In this document: piece by piece, positions 16,553 through 25,316 of the stretch
Numbering within the stretch: the first letter of the stretch is position 1
Layout of the letters: the number at the start of each line of letters is the position of its first letter
NCBI GenBank assembly: GCA_037443945.1
Contig: JBBINH010000013.1
Coordinates: 6,794-70,793, forward strand
Direction: 5' to 3'
Length of the DNA stretch: 64,000 nt
Origin: SSF26 sp037443945
GTDB taxonomy: Bacteria > Chloroflexota > Anaerolineae > J102
Position numbers and translations under genes: made by a program
Notes under the pieces: model-generated
The model's input: only the letters and a program-made list of their open reading frames with translations
What the model was told of the DNA's origin: nothing
Databases searched by the model: none

Positions 16553-17773
16553 ATGGATACAACGCAACTGGCGCAAATGGTTACCTGGCTCGACGAGCAG
16601 CATCGTCGCGACCGGGCCGAAATCGCTAAATTGCAACAGCGGCTCGAAGCCCAAACCAACGAAATGCAAGAACAGGCCCGGCGTCTCAAAGAGCTGGAAG
16701 CGCGGCTGACGAGTGTACAGGCCCAATTGACCCGTTTCACCCAGCTCGAGCAGGCCCTGCAAAACCTGAAAAACGAGCTCACCCTTTTGGTCAACAATCA
16801 GGCCGAGGAGCTGACCAAGGCCCAACGCGAAGCCGAACGCATCCGCATGAGCGATCGCGAAGCCTTTACCCGCGGGTTGGCCGAAGTCCGCAAGGACTTG
16901 CAACGCCTGCGTTCCTTCGAGGAAGAGTTGGCCGTGCGCAAGGCCGAGGAAAGGCGCCTGAGCGAGATCGTCCTCGATTTGCGCCAGGGTCTGAGCAATC
17001 TGGGCAAGGATATCGAGGAACGCACCCGCACCATCCCCTATCTCAGCGAGCAACGCGCCCACGATAACAAACGGATTGCCCAGCTCCAACAGGAAAACGT
17101 CGAGCTGTTCAAGCGTCTAGAAGAAGCCATCGGCAAGTTGACCCTCCTGGAACACAAGCAGCAGCGGCTCGAAAGCCAGATCATCCCTCTGATATCCCTT
17201 GTCGAGGAGATGAAACGCACACAGGAACAGTTCATCGAAGCCCTCAAGCTGGCCGATGTGGACCGCCAACGCCAGATGAAGGAGTGGGCCGAGGTTTTCG
17301 AGAGCCAAAAGGCTGCCATCGAACGTTTCGAGCAACGCCTGCAGGAATTTACGGCTGTTTTCGAGGAAGCACGTCGCGCGACTGCCGGTCTGACCCGCTT
17401 CCAGGAACAACTCCAGCGGGAACAGACCCAACTGGCCGAACTGCAGCGCCTGGCCGAGGAGCGGCAGCGCAAGGAGCTGGCCGCTTTTATGGCCGAGCAC
17501 GAAAAGCGCATGAAAAAGCAGGCGTTGGAATGGGAGTATCAATGGGATCAGCAGCATAAGTTCAATGCCGCGCTCAAGGATGAGATCGCACCGATACGGG
17601 TGCAATTGGCCCATCATCACGACATGCTGGCGTTTTTCTGGCGGTACGTCGAGGCCCAGGGCCATGCCCATCTCCATGCCGCCCAGCAATGGCTGGATGA
17701 GATCGAGAAGCTGGCCGGCGAGCGGCAACGTCTCCTCAAGGCCTACGAAGAGACAAAACTGCGGTCCTCATGA
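16553..17773 (+). CDS. Long coiled-coil protein of unknown function
   Basis: A 406-residue protein that is almost entirely heptad-like helix, rich in E, Q, R, K and L from about residue 10 to 310 and again near the end. It has no signal peptide and no membrane segment, so it is presumably a cytoplasmic rod. I recognise no enzymatic motif. Its last bases overlap the start of selB by four (ATGA), so the two are co-translated, but no functional link with selenocysteine is known to me. ATG 16553 lies after the -10 box; the earlier TTG at 16523 is less likely. Confidence 0.7.
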   Translation: MDTTQLAQMVTWLDEQHRRDRAEIAKLQQRLEAQTNEMQEQARRLKELEARLTSVQAQLTRFTQLEQALQNLKNELTLLVNNQAEELTKAQREAERIRMSDREAFTRGLAEVRKDLQRLRSFEEELAVRKAEERRLSEIVLDLRQGLSNLGKDIEERTRTIPYLSEQRAHDNKRIAQLQQENVELFKRLEEAIGKLTLLEHKQQRLESQIIPLISLVEEMKRTQEQFIEALKLADVDRQRQMKEWAEVFESQKAAIERFEQRLQEFTAVFEEARRATAGLTRFQEQLQREQTQLAELQRLAEERQRKELAAFMAEHEKRMKKQALEWEYQWDQQHKFNAALKDEIAPIRVQLAHHHDMLAFFWRYVEAQGHAHLHAAQQWLDEIEKLAGERQRLLKAYEETKLRSS

Positions 17774-19662
17774 AGGTCATCGCCACGGCCGGCCATGTCG
17801 ATCACGGCAAATCGGCGTTGGTCGAAGCGCTGACCGGCATCCATCCCGATCGCCTGGCCGAAGAGCGGGCACGCGGGATGACCATTGATCTGGGATTTGC
17901 CTGGATGAAGTTGCCCTCGGGCGAGGAGATGGGGATCATCGATGTGCCCGGTCATATCGACTTCATCCACAACATGCTGGCCGGACTAGGCGGCATTGAC
18001 GCCGCCCTCCTGGTTGTGGCCGCCGATGAAGGCGTGATGCCGCAGACACGCGAACATCTGGACATCCTCGACCTGCTTGAGCTGGAACGCGGGGTCGTCG
18101 CCCTGACCAAAATCGATCTGGTGGATGACCCCGACTGGCTGGCGTTGGTGGCAGAGGAAGTCCGCGAGCTGTTGGCGCCCACTCGCCTGGCTGCAGCACC
18201 CCTTGTCCCCGTCTCGGCGCATACCGGCTCCGGGTTGGAAGCACTGCGCGAGGCCCTGACCACGGTGCTGGCCACGGCACCGACCCGTCCTGACCTGGGC
18301 CGACCTCGCTTACCGATCGATCGGGTCTTTACCATCGCCGGCTTCGGCACGGTGGTAACGGGAACCCTGGTCGACGGCAGCCTGCACCTGGGCGATGAAG
18401 TCGTCATTGTCCCGGGCGATTGCAAGGCGCGTATCCGCGGACTGCAGACGCACAAGACAAAGCGCGAGGTGGCCGTACCCGGTTCGCGTGTCGCCGTCAA
18501 CCTGAGCGGCGTGCGACCCGGCCAGATCGGGCGCGGGCATGTCCTGACCTATCCCAACCTGATCCGGGAGACACGACGGGTGGATGCACGCCTGCGGGTA
18601 TTGGCGGCGGCGCCGGTGCCGCTGCGCCACAACATGACCATCACGTTTCACAGCGCCGCGGCCGAAACGCCGGGACGACTGCGCTTGTTGGAGGCCGACG
18701 AACTGCCACCGGGTGCCACGGGCTGGGTCCAGATCGAGCTGGACAAAGCCCTGGCCTTGGCCCGCGGGGACCGTTTTATCGTGCGTCGGCCTTCGCCCAG
18801 CCAGACCCTGGGCGGAGGCATTATCCTGGACCCGGTTCCTCCTCGCCGCCATCGCCGCCGACGGCCCGAAGTCATGGCCCATTTCGAGTTGCTCTGGCGC
18901 GGCACACCGGCCGAGCTGTTGCAAGACCTCATCGCCAGGACAGGCCCGCTCCCGGCTGCCCAGGCCTTGGCCGCCGTTCCCCTCCCGACCGACCAGGCGC
19001 AGGCAGCCCTGGTCGAATTACAACGCACGGGCCGTGTGGAACCGTTGGACCCGACCGATCCGACATCCCCGCTCATCACCCCGGCAGGCTGGGAGACCCT
19101 ACGCCATCGTCTGACCGAGCTGCTGGCGCAGTTCCATCGGGCCTATCCCTTGCGCCCGGGGATGGGGCGCGAGGAGGTCAAAAGCCGGTTGCAACCCCGC
19201 GCAGGCTGGTCTACGCGGCTTTTCAATGCCATCGTGGCGCGGGCCGTGGCCGAAGGGGCCGTGCGCGAGTTCGGAACGTGGTTGGCGCTGCCCGACTTCC
19301 AACCCCGTTTCACGCCTGCGCAACAACAGGCTGTGGACGGCTTGCTGGCACAATTCCAGGCAGCGCCGTTCAACCCACCGACGGTCCGTGACTGCATCGC
19401 CGCGGTGGGCGAGGATGTGTTCAATGCTCTACTCGAACGGCAAGTGCTCGTCCGGGTTGCACCCGAAGTGGTGTTCGCGCGCGACGCCTACGAGGCCATG
19501 GTGGCCACGGTACGCCGTTATCTGGACGAGCACGGCACCATCACGGTGGCTGCCTGCCGCGATCTGTTCGGCACCAGCCGCAAATACGCCCTGGCCTTGC
19601 TCGAATACCTGGACCAGGTGCGGGTCACGCGACGGGAAGGGGACGTGCGGGTGAAGTGGTGA
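17770..19662 (+). CDS. selB: Selenocysteine-specific elongation factor SelB
   Basis: Delivers selenocysteinyl-tRNA to recoded UGA codons. The 630-residue protein begins with a translational GTPase: GHVDHGKS (G1) at 8-15, DVPGH (G3), TKID (G4). Two beta-barrel domains follow (FGTVVTGTLVDG and the RRPSPSQTLGGG region), then a C-terminal array of winged helices (from about residue 400) that in SelB binds the SECIS hairpin; the end SRKYALALLEYLD is typical. Neither selA, selD nor a selenocysteine tRNA is in the window, and I found no clear in-frame UGA in the nearby genes. Confidence 0.95.
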   Translation: MKVIATAGHVDHGKSALVEALTGIHPDRLAEERARGMTIDLGFAWMKLPSGEEMGIIDVPGHIDFIHNMLAGLGGIDAALLVVAADEGVMPQTREHLDILDLLELERGVVALTKIDLVDDPDWLALVAEEVRELLAPTRLAAAPLVPVSAHTGSGLEALREALTTVLATAPTRPDLGRPRLPIDRVFTIAGFGTVVTGTLVDGSLHLGDEVVIVPGDCKARIRGLQTHKTKREVAVPGSRVAVNLSGVRPGQIGRGHVLTYPNLIRETRRVDARLRVLAAAPVPLRHNMTITFHSAAAETPGRLRLLEADELPPGATGWVQIELDKALALARGDRFIVRRPSPSQTLGGGIILDPVPPRRHRRRRPEVMAHFELLWRGTPAELLQDLIARTGPLPAAQALAAVPLPTDQAQAALVELQRTGRVEPLDPTDPTSPLITPAGWETLRHRLTELLAQFHRAYPLRPGMGREEVKSRLQPRAGWSTRLFNAIVARAVAEGAVREFGTWLALPDFQPRFTPAQQQAVDGLLAQFQAAPFNPPTVRDCIAAVGEDVFNALLERQVLVRVAPEVVFARDAYEAMVATVRRYLDEHGTITVAACRDLFGTSRKYALALLEYLDQVRVTRREGDVRVKW

Positions 19663-19766
19663 GTAGTCGACTCCCTGCGCGGCGCCGGCCTGCCGTGCGG
19701 GATCCGCAGCTCTCAGGCCGCTCGCGAAAGGGCCGATGAGCAGGCAAGAAAAGCAGGGGAGGGGAG

Positions 19767-19787
19767 GCAAAGGGGCAACCCCCTTGC
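19767..19787 (+). terminator. Stem-loop downstream of selB
   Basis: GCAAAGGGG and CCCCCTTGC form a nine-position stem with one internal mismatch and a CAA loop. No T run follows, so it is a weak terminator candidate. The rest of the 288-base gap up to the cytochrome gene holds the operator-like site described separately and nothing else I can identify. Confidence 0.35.
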
Positions 19788-19831
19788 ACAATGTCTGAGC
19801 ATAAGCCGAAAAAATGAGAAAATGCTTACCT

Positions 19832-19849
19832 TGTGAGACTTAAGTCACA
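19832..19849 (+). promoter_or_regulatory. CRP/FNR-type palindrome ahead of the respiratory cluster
   Basis: TGTGAGACTTAAGTCACA has the CRP-like half sites TGTGA and TCACA with eight bases between, and a perfect inner palindrome GACTTAAGTC. A -10-like CAGAAT at 19871-19876 without a -35 box would start transcription near 19883, putting the palindrome centre at about -42. That is the class II activator position of CRP/FNR-family regulators. The spacing between half sites is two bases longer than for classical CRP. Confidence 0.4.
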
Positions 19850-19950
19850 GTCGGGACGGGAGGACTGCGCCAGAATAAAAGCCAAAATGGTTGCTGGCTT
19901 ACTATCCAGGGGAAGCGCCTGTTTCCTCCTTTTATCTTGTGGAGGTTTCT

Positions 19951-20337
19951 ATGCAACGATGGCAGGTTATTCTATTGGCAATCGTGTTCGTCCTGGCCTT
20001 GCCGTTGGCTGCCTGCGGCGGTGGCGGAGGTCAACCGGCGCCTGCGGCCGCACGGGGTGACCCGGTCAAGGGTGAGCAGCTTTTCACCGTGACCTGCGCC
20101 GCCTGTCACGGTCCCAAGGGCGAAGGGGTGCCGGGGTTGGGCAAAGATATGACGAGCAGCGCCTTTATTGCTTCACAAACGGATGATCAGTTGCTGGAAT
20201 TCATCAAGAAAGGCCGTGATACCAGCGATCCGGCCAATACAACCGGTGTCGCCATGCCACCTAAAGGCGGTAATCCCGCCCTTACCGACGAACAGTTGCG
20301 TGATATCATTGCTTATATACGAACTTTGCAAAAATGA
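19951..20337 (+). CDS. Lipid-anchored monohaem cytochrome c
   Basis: A 128-residue lipoprotein: signal sequence, lipobox LAAC with cysteine 22, a Gly/Pro/Ala linker, then one class I cytochrome c domain with haem site CAACH (49-53) and a probable methionine ligand in GVAMPPKGG. It should be anchored to the outer face of the membrane as electron carrier or donor to the CuA subunit or to NirS. GGAGGT at 19941-19946 fixes ATG 19951. It is the first gene of the denitrification-like cluster. Confidence 0.9.
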   Translation: MQRWQVILLAIVFVLALPLAACGGGGGQPAPAAARGDPVKGEQLFTVTCAACHGPKGEGVPGLGKDMTSSAFIASQTDDQLLEFIKKGRDTSDPANTTGVAMPPKGGNPALTDEQLRDIIAYIRTLQK

Positions 20338-20416
20338 ATGTTTTTAGCAAGACATCTTATTTTCCTTATTCTTAGTTGTTTAGCTTTTCTTTTCATTCGT
20401 CAAGGAGGAGTTGATC

Positions 20417-20593
20417 ATGTCCGAACCACAAGCGCCGGCTCACGAGGTGGAACCGCAGGAGATCCCGCGTGGGCAAAAACTATTCGATAACTGGATCCTG
20501 CTTTTGCTCTTGTCTTTGGCCATTAGCGGCGTGCTCTACAACGCCTGGGGCCTGATCGAACTGTTCACCCTACCGCCGTCGTCCGTCCGTTAG
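20417..20593 (+). CDS. Small single-pass membrane subunit of the heme-copper enzyme
   Basis: A 58-residue protein with one transmembrane helix (about residues 28-48, NWILLLLLSLAISGVLYNAW). AAGGAGGAG directly precedes ATG 20417. The position before subunits II and I resembles the tiny subunit IIa of ba3-type oxidases, which completes the CuA subunit's missing first helix. By analogy it is an accessory subunit; sequence similarity alone cannot prove it. Confidence 0.7.
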   Translation: MSEPQAPAHEVEPQEIPRGQKLFDNWILLLLLSLAISGVLYNAWGLIELFTLPPSSVR

Positions 20594-20603
20594 GGAGGAG
20601 AGT

Positions 20604-21125
20604 ATGGTTTCACCGCAAGCGCTTTGGTGGAAGCCTCTCCACCGCTATGAAAAGACCTGGCTGATTGTCGGTCTGGTGTTTTGCGTGTTTTTGACGGCCA
20701 TGATGCCCTTATGGTTCGTACTGGGCAGACAGAATGTGCCGACCACGACCTACCGGGTGGATCCGCTGCAATACGCCGTTTTCGTCACCCGCTGGGCCGA
20801 GGCCAACAAGGTGGATATCCTGAACAACATTCCCGTCGTGGCACCGGCGCCGGGGTCCGATGTGTATCTATTGGGGCGACAGTGGCAATGGTATCCCGTG
20901 CTGAGGCTGCAAAAGGGGCAAACCTATCGGCTCCATCTGTCTTCGCAAGATGTCCAACACGGGTTTTCGCTGCAGCCTACGAATCTGAACCTGCAAATTT
21001 TGCCCGGTTACGAGTACGTCGCCACCATTACGCCGACGACCAGTGGCGAATTTGCCGTCATCTGTAACGAATTCTGCGCCATCGGGCATCATCTGATGGT
21101 GGGCAAGATTATCGTGACCGAATGA
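20604..21125 (+). CDS. CuA-containing subunit II of a heme-copper oxidoreductase
   Basis: A 173-residue subunit with one N-terminal transmembrane helix (about 18-40) and an extracytoplasmic cupredoxin domain. All CuA ligands are present: H119, then C154, C158, H162 and M165 in CNEFCAIGHHLM. It therefore accepts electrons from a cytochrome c or cupredoxin, not directly from quinol. The short form with a single helix resembles B-type (ba3-like) oxidases. GGAGGAG lies just before the start, ten bases after the small subunit. Confidence 0.92.
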   Translation: MVSPQALWWKPLHRYEKTWLIVGLVFCVFLTAMMPLWFVLGRQNVPTTTYRVDPLQYAVFVTRWAEANKVDILNNIPVVAPAPGSDVYLLGRQWQWYPVLRLQKGQTYRLHLSSQDVQHGFSLQPTNLNLQILPGYEYVATITPTTSGEFAVICNEFCAIGHHLMVGKIIVTE

Positions 21126-21138
21126 GGAGGAATACACC

Positions 21139-22863
21139 ATGGCCGTAACCACCCTTCCGGCGGCAAGGGCGACCTTCCGCACCTGCCCTGTGACGACCCT
21201 GAAAGTGGATATTGCCGCCGAGCGGCTGATCATCGCCAACGCCGTAGCGGCCGTCGTCTTTCTCGCCCTCGGCGGGTTGTTTGCCCTCCTGCTGGCCCTG
21301 ACCCGCTGGCAGGCCATTCATTTGCTTCCGGCCGACTGGTTCTACCGCGTGCTCACGGGTCACGGCTTCGACATGCTGGTGGCCTGGATCGTGTTTTTCG
21401 AGGTTGCCGGTCTCTATTTCGGCAGCGCCATCCTCCTCAATGCCCGGCTGGTGGGGCCGCGGTTAGCCTGGCTGGCCTACGCCCTCATGGTGGTCGGCGC
21501 CGTGTTGGTCAATGTCATGGTCCTGATGGGCCAGGCCGATGTCCTGTTTACGGCGTATGTACCGCTGAAGGCCCATCCCCTCTTCTATCTAGGCGTCATC
21601 TTCTTTGCCGTGGGGGCGCTGATTGCCGTGTTGCTCTTCTTCGCCACGGTGTGGGTGGCGGGGCGAGAAGGACGCTATCAAGGTTCTTTGCCGCTGGTCA
21701 CGTTTGGTCTGATGGTAGCAGCCATCATCGCCCTTTACACCCTCCTCTCCGGGGCGCTGGCCTTTGTCCCGGCCTTTTTGTGGTCGCTAGGCCTGTTGCC
21801 GCATGTGGATCCCGGCTACTTCCGCAACGTCTTCTGGAGCTTTGGCCATCCCGCCCAGCAGATCAACCTGGCGGCCATGGTGGCGGTGTGGTATGCCCTG
21901 GCTACGATGACGGTAGGCGCTACGCCGCTGAACGAAAAGTTCTCGCGGCTGGCCTTCGTGTTGTACGCCCTGTTCATCAACCTGGGTTCGGCCCATCATC
22001 TGCTCAGCGATCCCGGCCCCAGCTTTGCCTGGAAGATGAGCAATACCTCCTACGCCATGTACCTGGCGGTGTTGGGGAGTCTCATCCATGCCTTTTCCAT
22101 CCCCGGCGCCATCGAGGTGGCGCAACGACGCCGTGGTTTCACGAAGGGCGCGTTCGAATGGTTGCGCAAGGCGCCCTGGCATGAGCCGGGCTTTGCCGCC
22201 TTGGTGCTTTCGATGATCCTCTTTGGCTGGATCGGCGGGGCGACCGGCGTGGTCATCGGCACCGAGCAGATCAACATGGTGGCCCACAACACCTTGCGGC
22301 TACCGGGGCACTTTCATGCTACCGTCGTCGCCGGCACCACCCTGGCTTTCATGGGCCTGACGTACTATCTCATCCCGCTCATCTTCCGCAAAGAACTGAA
22401 GCTGAAGAAGCTGGCCCAATGGCAGCCTTATGTCTTTGCCGTGGGCATGTTCCTGGCCGTTATCGGGATGATCGGCAGCGGGCTTCTGGGGATCCCGCGT
22501 CGGCACTGGGACATCACCTTTACGAACGCGCCGCTCCAGGTCACCTTGCCCGGTGCCGCTCAGATCACCCTGGCCGTGATGGGTATCGGCGCCCTCATTG
22601 CCGTGGTGGGCGGTATCCTGTACCTGGCGGTGGTATTGGTGTCGGTCTTCACCGGCCCCCGGGTCGAGGCCAGCCGTCTGACCCTGGTTATGGACCGGCG
22701 TAACCCGCTGGTGGAACAGGCCATCCCCGACACGGGTAAAGAAGTGACCGACAAAATCGCCCCGCGTGGCACGGTCATCCTCACCTTTGCGTTTCTGGTC
22801 TTCTTCATGGCCTACTACCTGACCAACTGGTGGTTGCTGGGCCGGACGTGGTGGATTCGGTGA
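21139..22863 (+). CDS. Heme-copper subunit I lacking the active-site tyrosine; candidate CuA nitric oxide reductase
   Basis: A 574-residue protein with about 13-14 membrane helices. Metal ligands are visible: H75 for the low-spin haem, H237 and H286/H287 for CuB, and H391/H393 in LPGHFHATV for the two haems. In O2-reducing enzymes the CuB helix reads HPxVY, its tyrosine cross-linked to the histidine; here it reads H237-P-A-Q-Q241, so tyrosine is replaced by glutamine. Loss of that tyrosine is the hallmark of NO-reducing members, and from memory glutamine at this place is described for the eNOR family. The next gene is nirS, the NO producer. A diverged oxidase is the alternative. Confidence 0.85.
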   Translation: MAVTTLPAARATFRTCPVTTLKVDIAAERLIIANAVAAVVFLALGGLFALLLALTRWQAIHLLPADWFYRVLTGHGFDMLVAWIVFFEVAGLYFGSAILLNARLVGPRLAWLAYALMVVGAVLVNVMVLMGQADVLFTAYVPLKAHPLFYLGVIFFAVGALIAVLLFFATVWVAGREGRYQGSLPLVTFGLMVAAIIALYTLLSGALAFVPAFLWSLGLLPHVDPGYFRNVFWSFGHPAQQINLAAMVAVWYALATMTVGATPLNEKFSRLAFVLYALFINLGSAHHLLSDPGPSFAWKMSNTSYAMYLAVLGSLIHAFSIPGAIEVAQRRRGFTKGAFEWLRKAPWHEPGFAALVLSMILFGWIGGATGVVIGTEQINMVAHNTLRLPGHFHATVVAGTTLAFMGLTYYLIPLIFRKELKLKKLAQWQPYVFAVGMFLAVIGMIGSGLLGIPRRHWDITFTNAPLQVTLPGAAQITLAVMGIGALIAVVGGILYLAVVLVSVFTGPRVEASRLTLVMDRRNPLVEQAIPDTGKEVTDKIAPRGTVILTFAFLVFFMAYYLTNWWLLGRTWWIR

Positions 22864-22877
22864 GCTTTCGAAGGAAC

Positions 22878-22912
22878 GGCCTCCCTCTCTTCTCTCACGA
22901 GAGAGGGAGGCC
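22878..22912 (+). other. Perfect 13-bp stem-loop between subunit I and nirS
   Basis: GGCCTCCCTCTCT (22878-22890) and its exact complement (22900-22912) flank a nine-base loop. No T run follows, so it is more likely an RNA processing or stability element that sets relative expression of the genes on either side than a terminator. Confidence 0.65.
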
Positions 22913-22940
22913 CTTAAACAGGCGATATTGGAGGAATATC

Positions 22941-25304
22941 ATGAATAAAAAGCTGTTCACTCTTGGGATTCTTTTCGTAATCGTCCTGATGTTGGCCGCC
23001 TGTAGGAGAGCTGGGCAGGTACCGAAGTATATTCTGACCCCCGGCATGCACGAAGGTCAGCCCGTCTTCGTCGGCATGGATGAAGAAACGCATGGGGTGA
23101 TCAACCCGGTTCTGCATGCCGAACCCGGCGAGCGTCTCGGTGTTATGCTGGTCAACAGTGGCGAGGAGAAGCACGACCTTGTCTTCGTCTTACCGGATGG
23201 CAAAACGGTCCGCTCGCATGCCGTGACCAAGCGAGGGGAAACGGCTTTTGTCACCTTGACGGCTCCGGCTCAGGATGGGGTGATCAACTACTACGATTCC
23301 GCCCACGAAAAAGCGGGAATGAAGGGCGTTCTCCTGGTAGGAAGCGCTCAGGCTGAAGAGGCAACCCGGTCCCAGCAGGAGTTGGCGCTTGCGGCCATTC
23401 AAAAGGGTGGATGTGCGGCCTGTCATGTGATCCCCGGAGCGACAGGCGCGGGAACGATCGGGCCCGATCTGAGCGAGATCGGCGCCGTTGTCAAGGCACG
23501 TCTGGAAAAGGGCGAGTATAAGGGCACGGCCAAAACGGTGGAAGCCTATCTGACCGAAGCCATTCAGTCACCCGATGCCTTCATCGCGCCGCAATGTCCT
23601 ACCGGTCCCTGTCCTTCCGGAACCATGCCGCCTTCTCTGGCACAGGTATTAAGTGCCGCCGAACTGGAGGCGGTGGTGCGCTATCTGGCTTCCCTTCCGG
23701 GCGGGGCCGTCGCTCAAGCCCCGGAAGCCGCGCAGGGGGAAGTGACTCCTGCGGCGCCCGAGATAACGCTTACCGAGGAGGAGCTTGCCTGGGCAAAGCA
23801 GACCTACTTCGAACGTTGTGCGGGGTGTCACGGTACGTTGCGCAAAGGCGCGACCGGTCCGGCGCTCACCCCTGATAAAACGCAACCCAAAGGCACGCTC
23901 GGGCTGGCAGCGATCATCTTCAACGGTACCAATCGTGGGATGCCCGATTGGGGTAAACAGGGCTTCTTTAGCCAGCAACAGACCGAAATCATGGCGAAAT
24001 TCCTGCAAATGGAACCGCCTGCCCCGCCGGAGTTTTCCCTGGAGCAGATGAAGGGCACTTGGGAGCTAATCGTGCCTCCGGATCGGCGCCCCACCACGCC
24101 CCAAACTCAACGCGATTGGCAGAATTACTTCGTGGTGACCCTGCGCGATGCCGGCAAAGTGGCGGTGATCGATGGCGACACCTATGAAATCGTCAGCGAA
24201 GTGCAGAGCGGCTATGCCGTCCATATTACCCGCATGTCGGCCTCGGGACGCTACGCCTATGTCATCGGTCGCGATGGTCGCCTGGCGATGATCGACCTGT
24301 GGATGGAGACGCCCCAGGTGGTGGCACGCGTGCAGACTTGCTACGATGCCCGCTCCGTCGAAGTCAGCAAGTATAACGGTCCGGAAGGGGACTTCGCGGA
24401 TAAGTACGCCATCACCGGCTGCTATTGGCCCCCGCATTTCGTCATCCTCGATGGTCAGACCCTGGAACCGCTCAAAATCGTCAGCACACGCGGCTACACG
24501 GTGGATACGCAGGAATTCCACCCCGAACCGCGCGTTGCCAGCATTGTCGCCTCCCAATACAAACCGGAGTGGATCGTCAACGTCAAGGAAATCGGGCAAA
24601 TCTGGCTGGTCAACTATGCAGACCCCATGGCGCCCAAGATCAGCATGCTACCGGCCGCGCGCTTCTTGCATGATGGTGGTTGGGATGCCAGCAAACGCTA
24701 TTTCTTAGTGGCAGCCAATCAGTCGAACAAAATCGCCATCGTGGATGCCCAGGAGGATAAATTGATCACCATGGTGGATACGCCCAAGGTGCCTCATCCG
24801 GGACGCGGGGCCAACTGGATCGACCCGGAGTTCGGGCCTGTGTGGAGTACCGCCCACCTTGGTGATCCCAGTGTCATCGCCATCGGCACCGACCCCGAAG
24901 GACATCCCGCTTCGGCCTGGCAGGTGGTGCGCAACATCACGCTGCCCGGCTCCGGCAGTTTGTTCATCAAGACCCATCCCAATAGCAAGTGGATCTGGGT
25001 GGATATGACCCTCAACTCCGACCCGGTGTTGGCCCGCACGATTTGCGTCATCCCCAAGGCCGATCCCACCAAGACCGAGCGGTGCTGGGAAGTCGGCAGT
25101 TATGGGCGTGCCGTCCATTTTGAATACAACCGCCAAGGCACGGAAGTGTGGGTCAGCTTGTGGGGCGATGCTGCCAAACCCGGTGAAACCGGTGAGATCG
25201 TGATTTACGACGATGCCACCTTGAGCGAGAAGGCGCGTATCAAGGATTTGATCACACCGACCGGTAAGTTCAATGTGTACAATACGGTAAACGACATCTA
25301 CTAG
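22941..25304 (+). CDS. nirS: Cytochrome cd1 nitrite reductase NirS with N-terminal cupredoxin-like and extra cytochrome c domains
   Basis: Reduces nitrite to NO outside the membrane. Of 787 residues the last about 420 are the haem d1 propeller: the haem ligand H428 in GYAVHITRMSASGRY and the two catalytic histidines H577 (FLHDGGW) and H619 (PHPGRGAN), spaced 42 apart as in known NirS. Before it lies the usual haem c domain (CAGCH, 293-297). Ahead of that are two extra modules: a cytochrome c with CAACH at 158-162 and a cupredoxin fold at about 28-133. The chain starts with a lipobox (LAAC, C21), so it is membrane anchored. Ordinary NirS is about 570 residues and soluble. GGAGGAATATC precedes ATG 22941. 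Confidence 0.95.
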   Translation: MNKKLFTLGILFVIVLMLAACRRAGQVPKYILTPGMHEGQPVFVGMDEETHGVINPVLHAEPGERLGVMLVNSGEEKHDLVFVLPDGKTVRSHAVTKRGETAFVTLTAPAQDGVINYYDSAHEKAGMKGVLLVGSAQAEEATRSQQELALAAIQKGGCAACHVIPGATGAGTIGPDLSEIGAVVKARLEKGEYKGTAKTVEAYLTEAIQSPDAFIAPQCPTGPCPSGTMPPSLAQVLSAAELEAVVRYLASLPGGAVAQAPEAAQGEVTPAAPEITLTEEELAWAKQTYFERCAGCHGTLRKGATGPALTPDKTQPKGTLGLAAIIFNGTNRGMPDWGKQGFFSQQQTEIMAKFLQMEPPAPPEFSLEQMKGTWELIVPPDRRPTTPQTQRDWQNYFVVTLRDAGKVAVIDGDTYEIVSEVQSGYAVHITRMSASGRYAYVIGRDGRLAMIDLWMETPQVVARVQTCYDARSVEVSKYNGPEGDFADKYAITGCYWPPHFVILDGQTLEPLKIVSTRGYTVDTQEFHPEPRVASIVASQYKPEWIVNVKEIGQIWLVNYADPMAPKISMLPAARFLHDGGWDASKRYFLVAANQSNKIAIVDAQEDKLITMVDTPKVPHPGRGANWIDPEFGPVWSTAHLGDPSVIAIGTDPEGHPASAWQVVRNITLPGSGSLFIKTHPNSKWIWVDMTLNSDPVLARTICVIPKADPTKTERCWEVGSYGRAVHFEYNRQGTEVWVSLWGDAAKPGETGEIVIYDDATLSEKARIKDLITPTGKFNVYNTVNDIY

Positions 25305-25316
25305 CCCTAAGGGTAT

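Noticed and set aside
19663..19890. Possible selenocysteine tRNA downstream of selB
   Set aside because: No acceptor-stem pairing, TCA anticodon arm or T-loop consensus could be assembled here; the structured region at 30989-31098 also lacks a T arm.
21139..22863. Ordinary cytochrome c oxidase
   Set aside because: The CuB helix lacks the tyrosine needed for O2 reduction and the gene sits next to nirS; a diverged oxidase remains a minor possibility.
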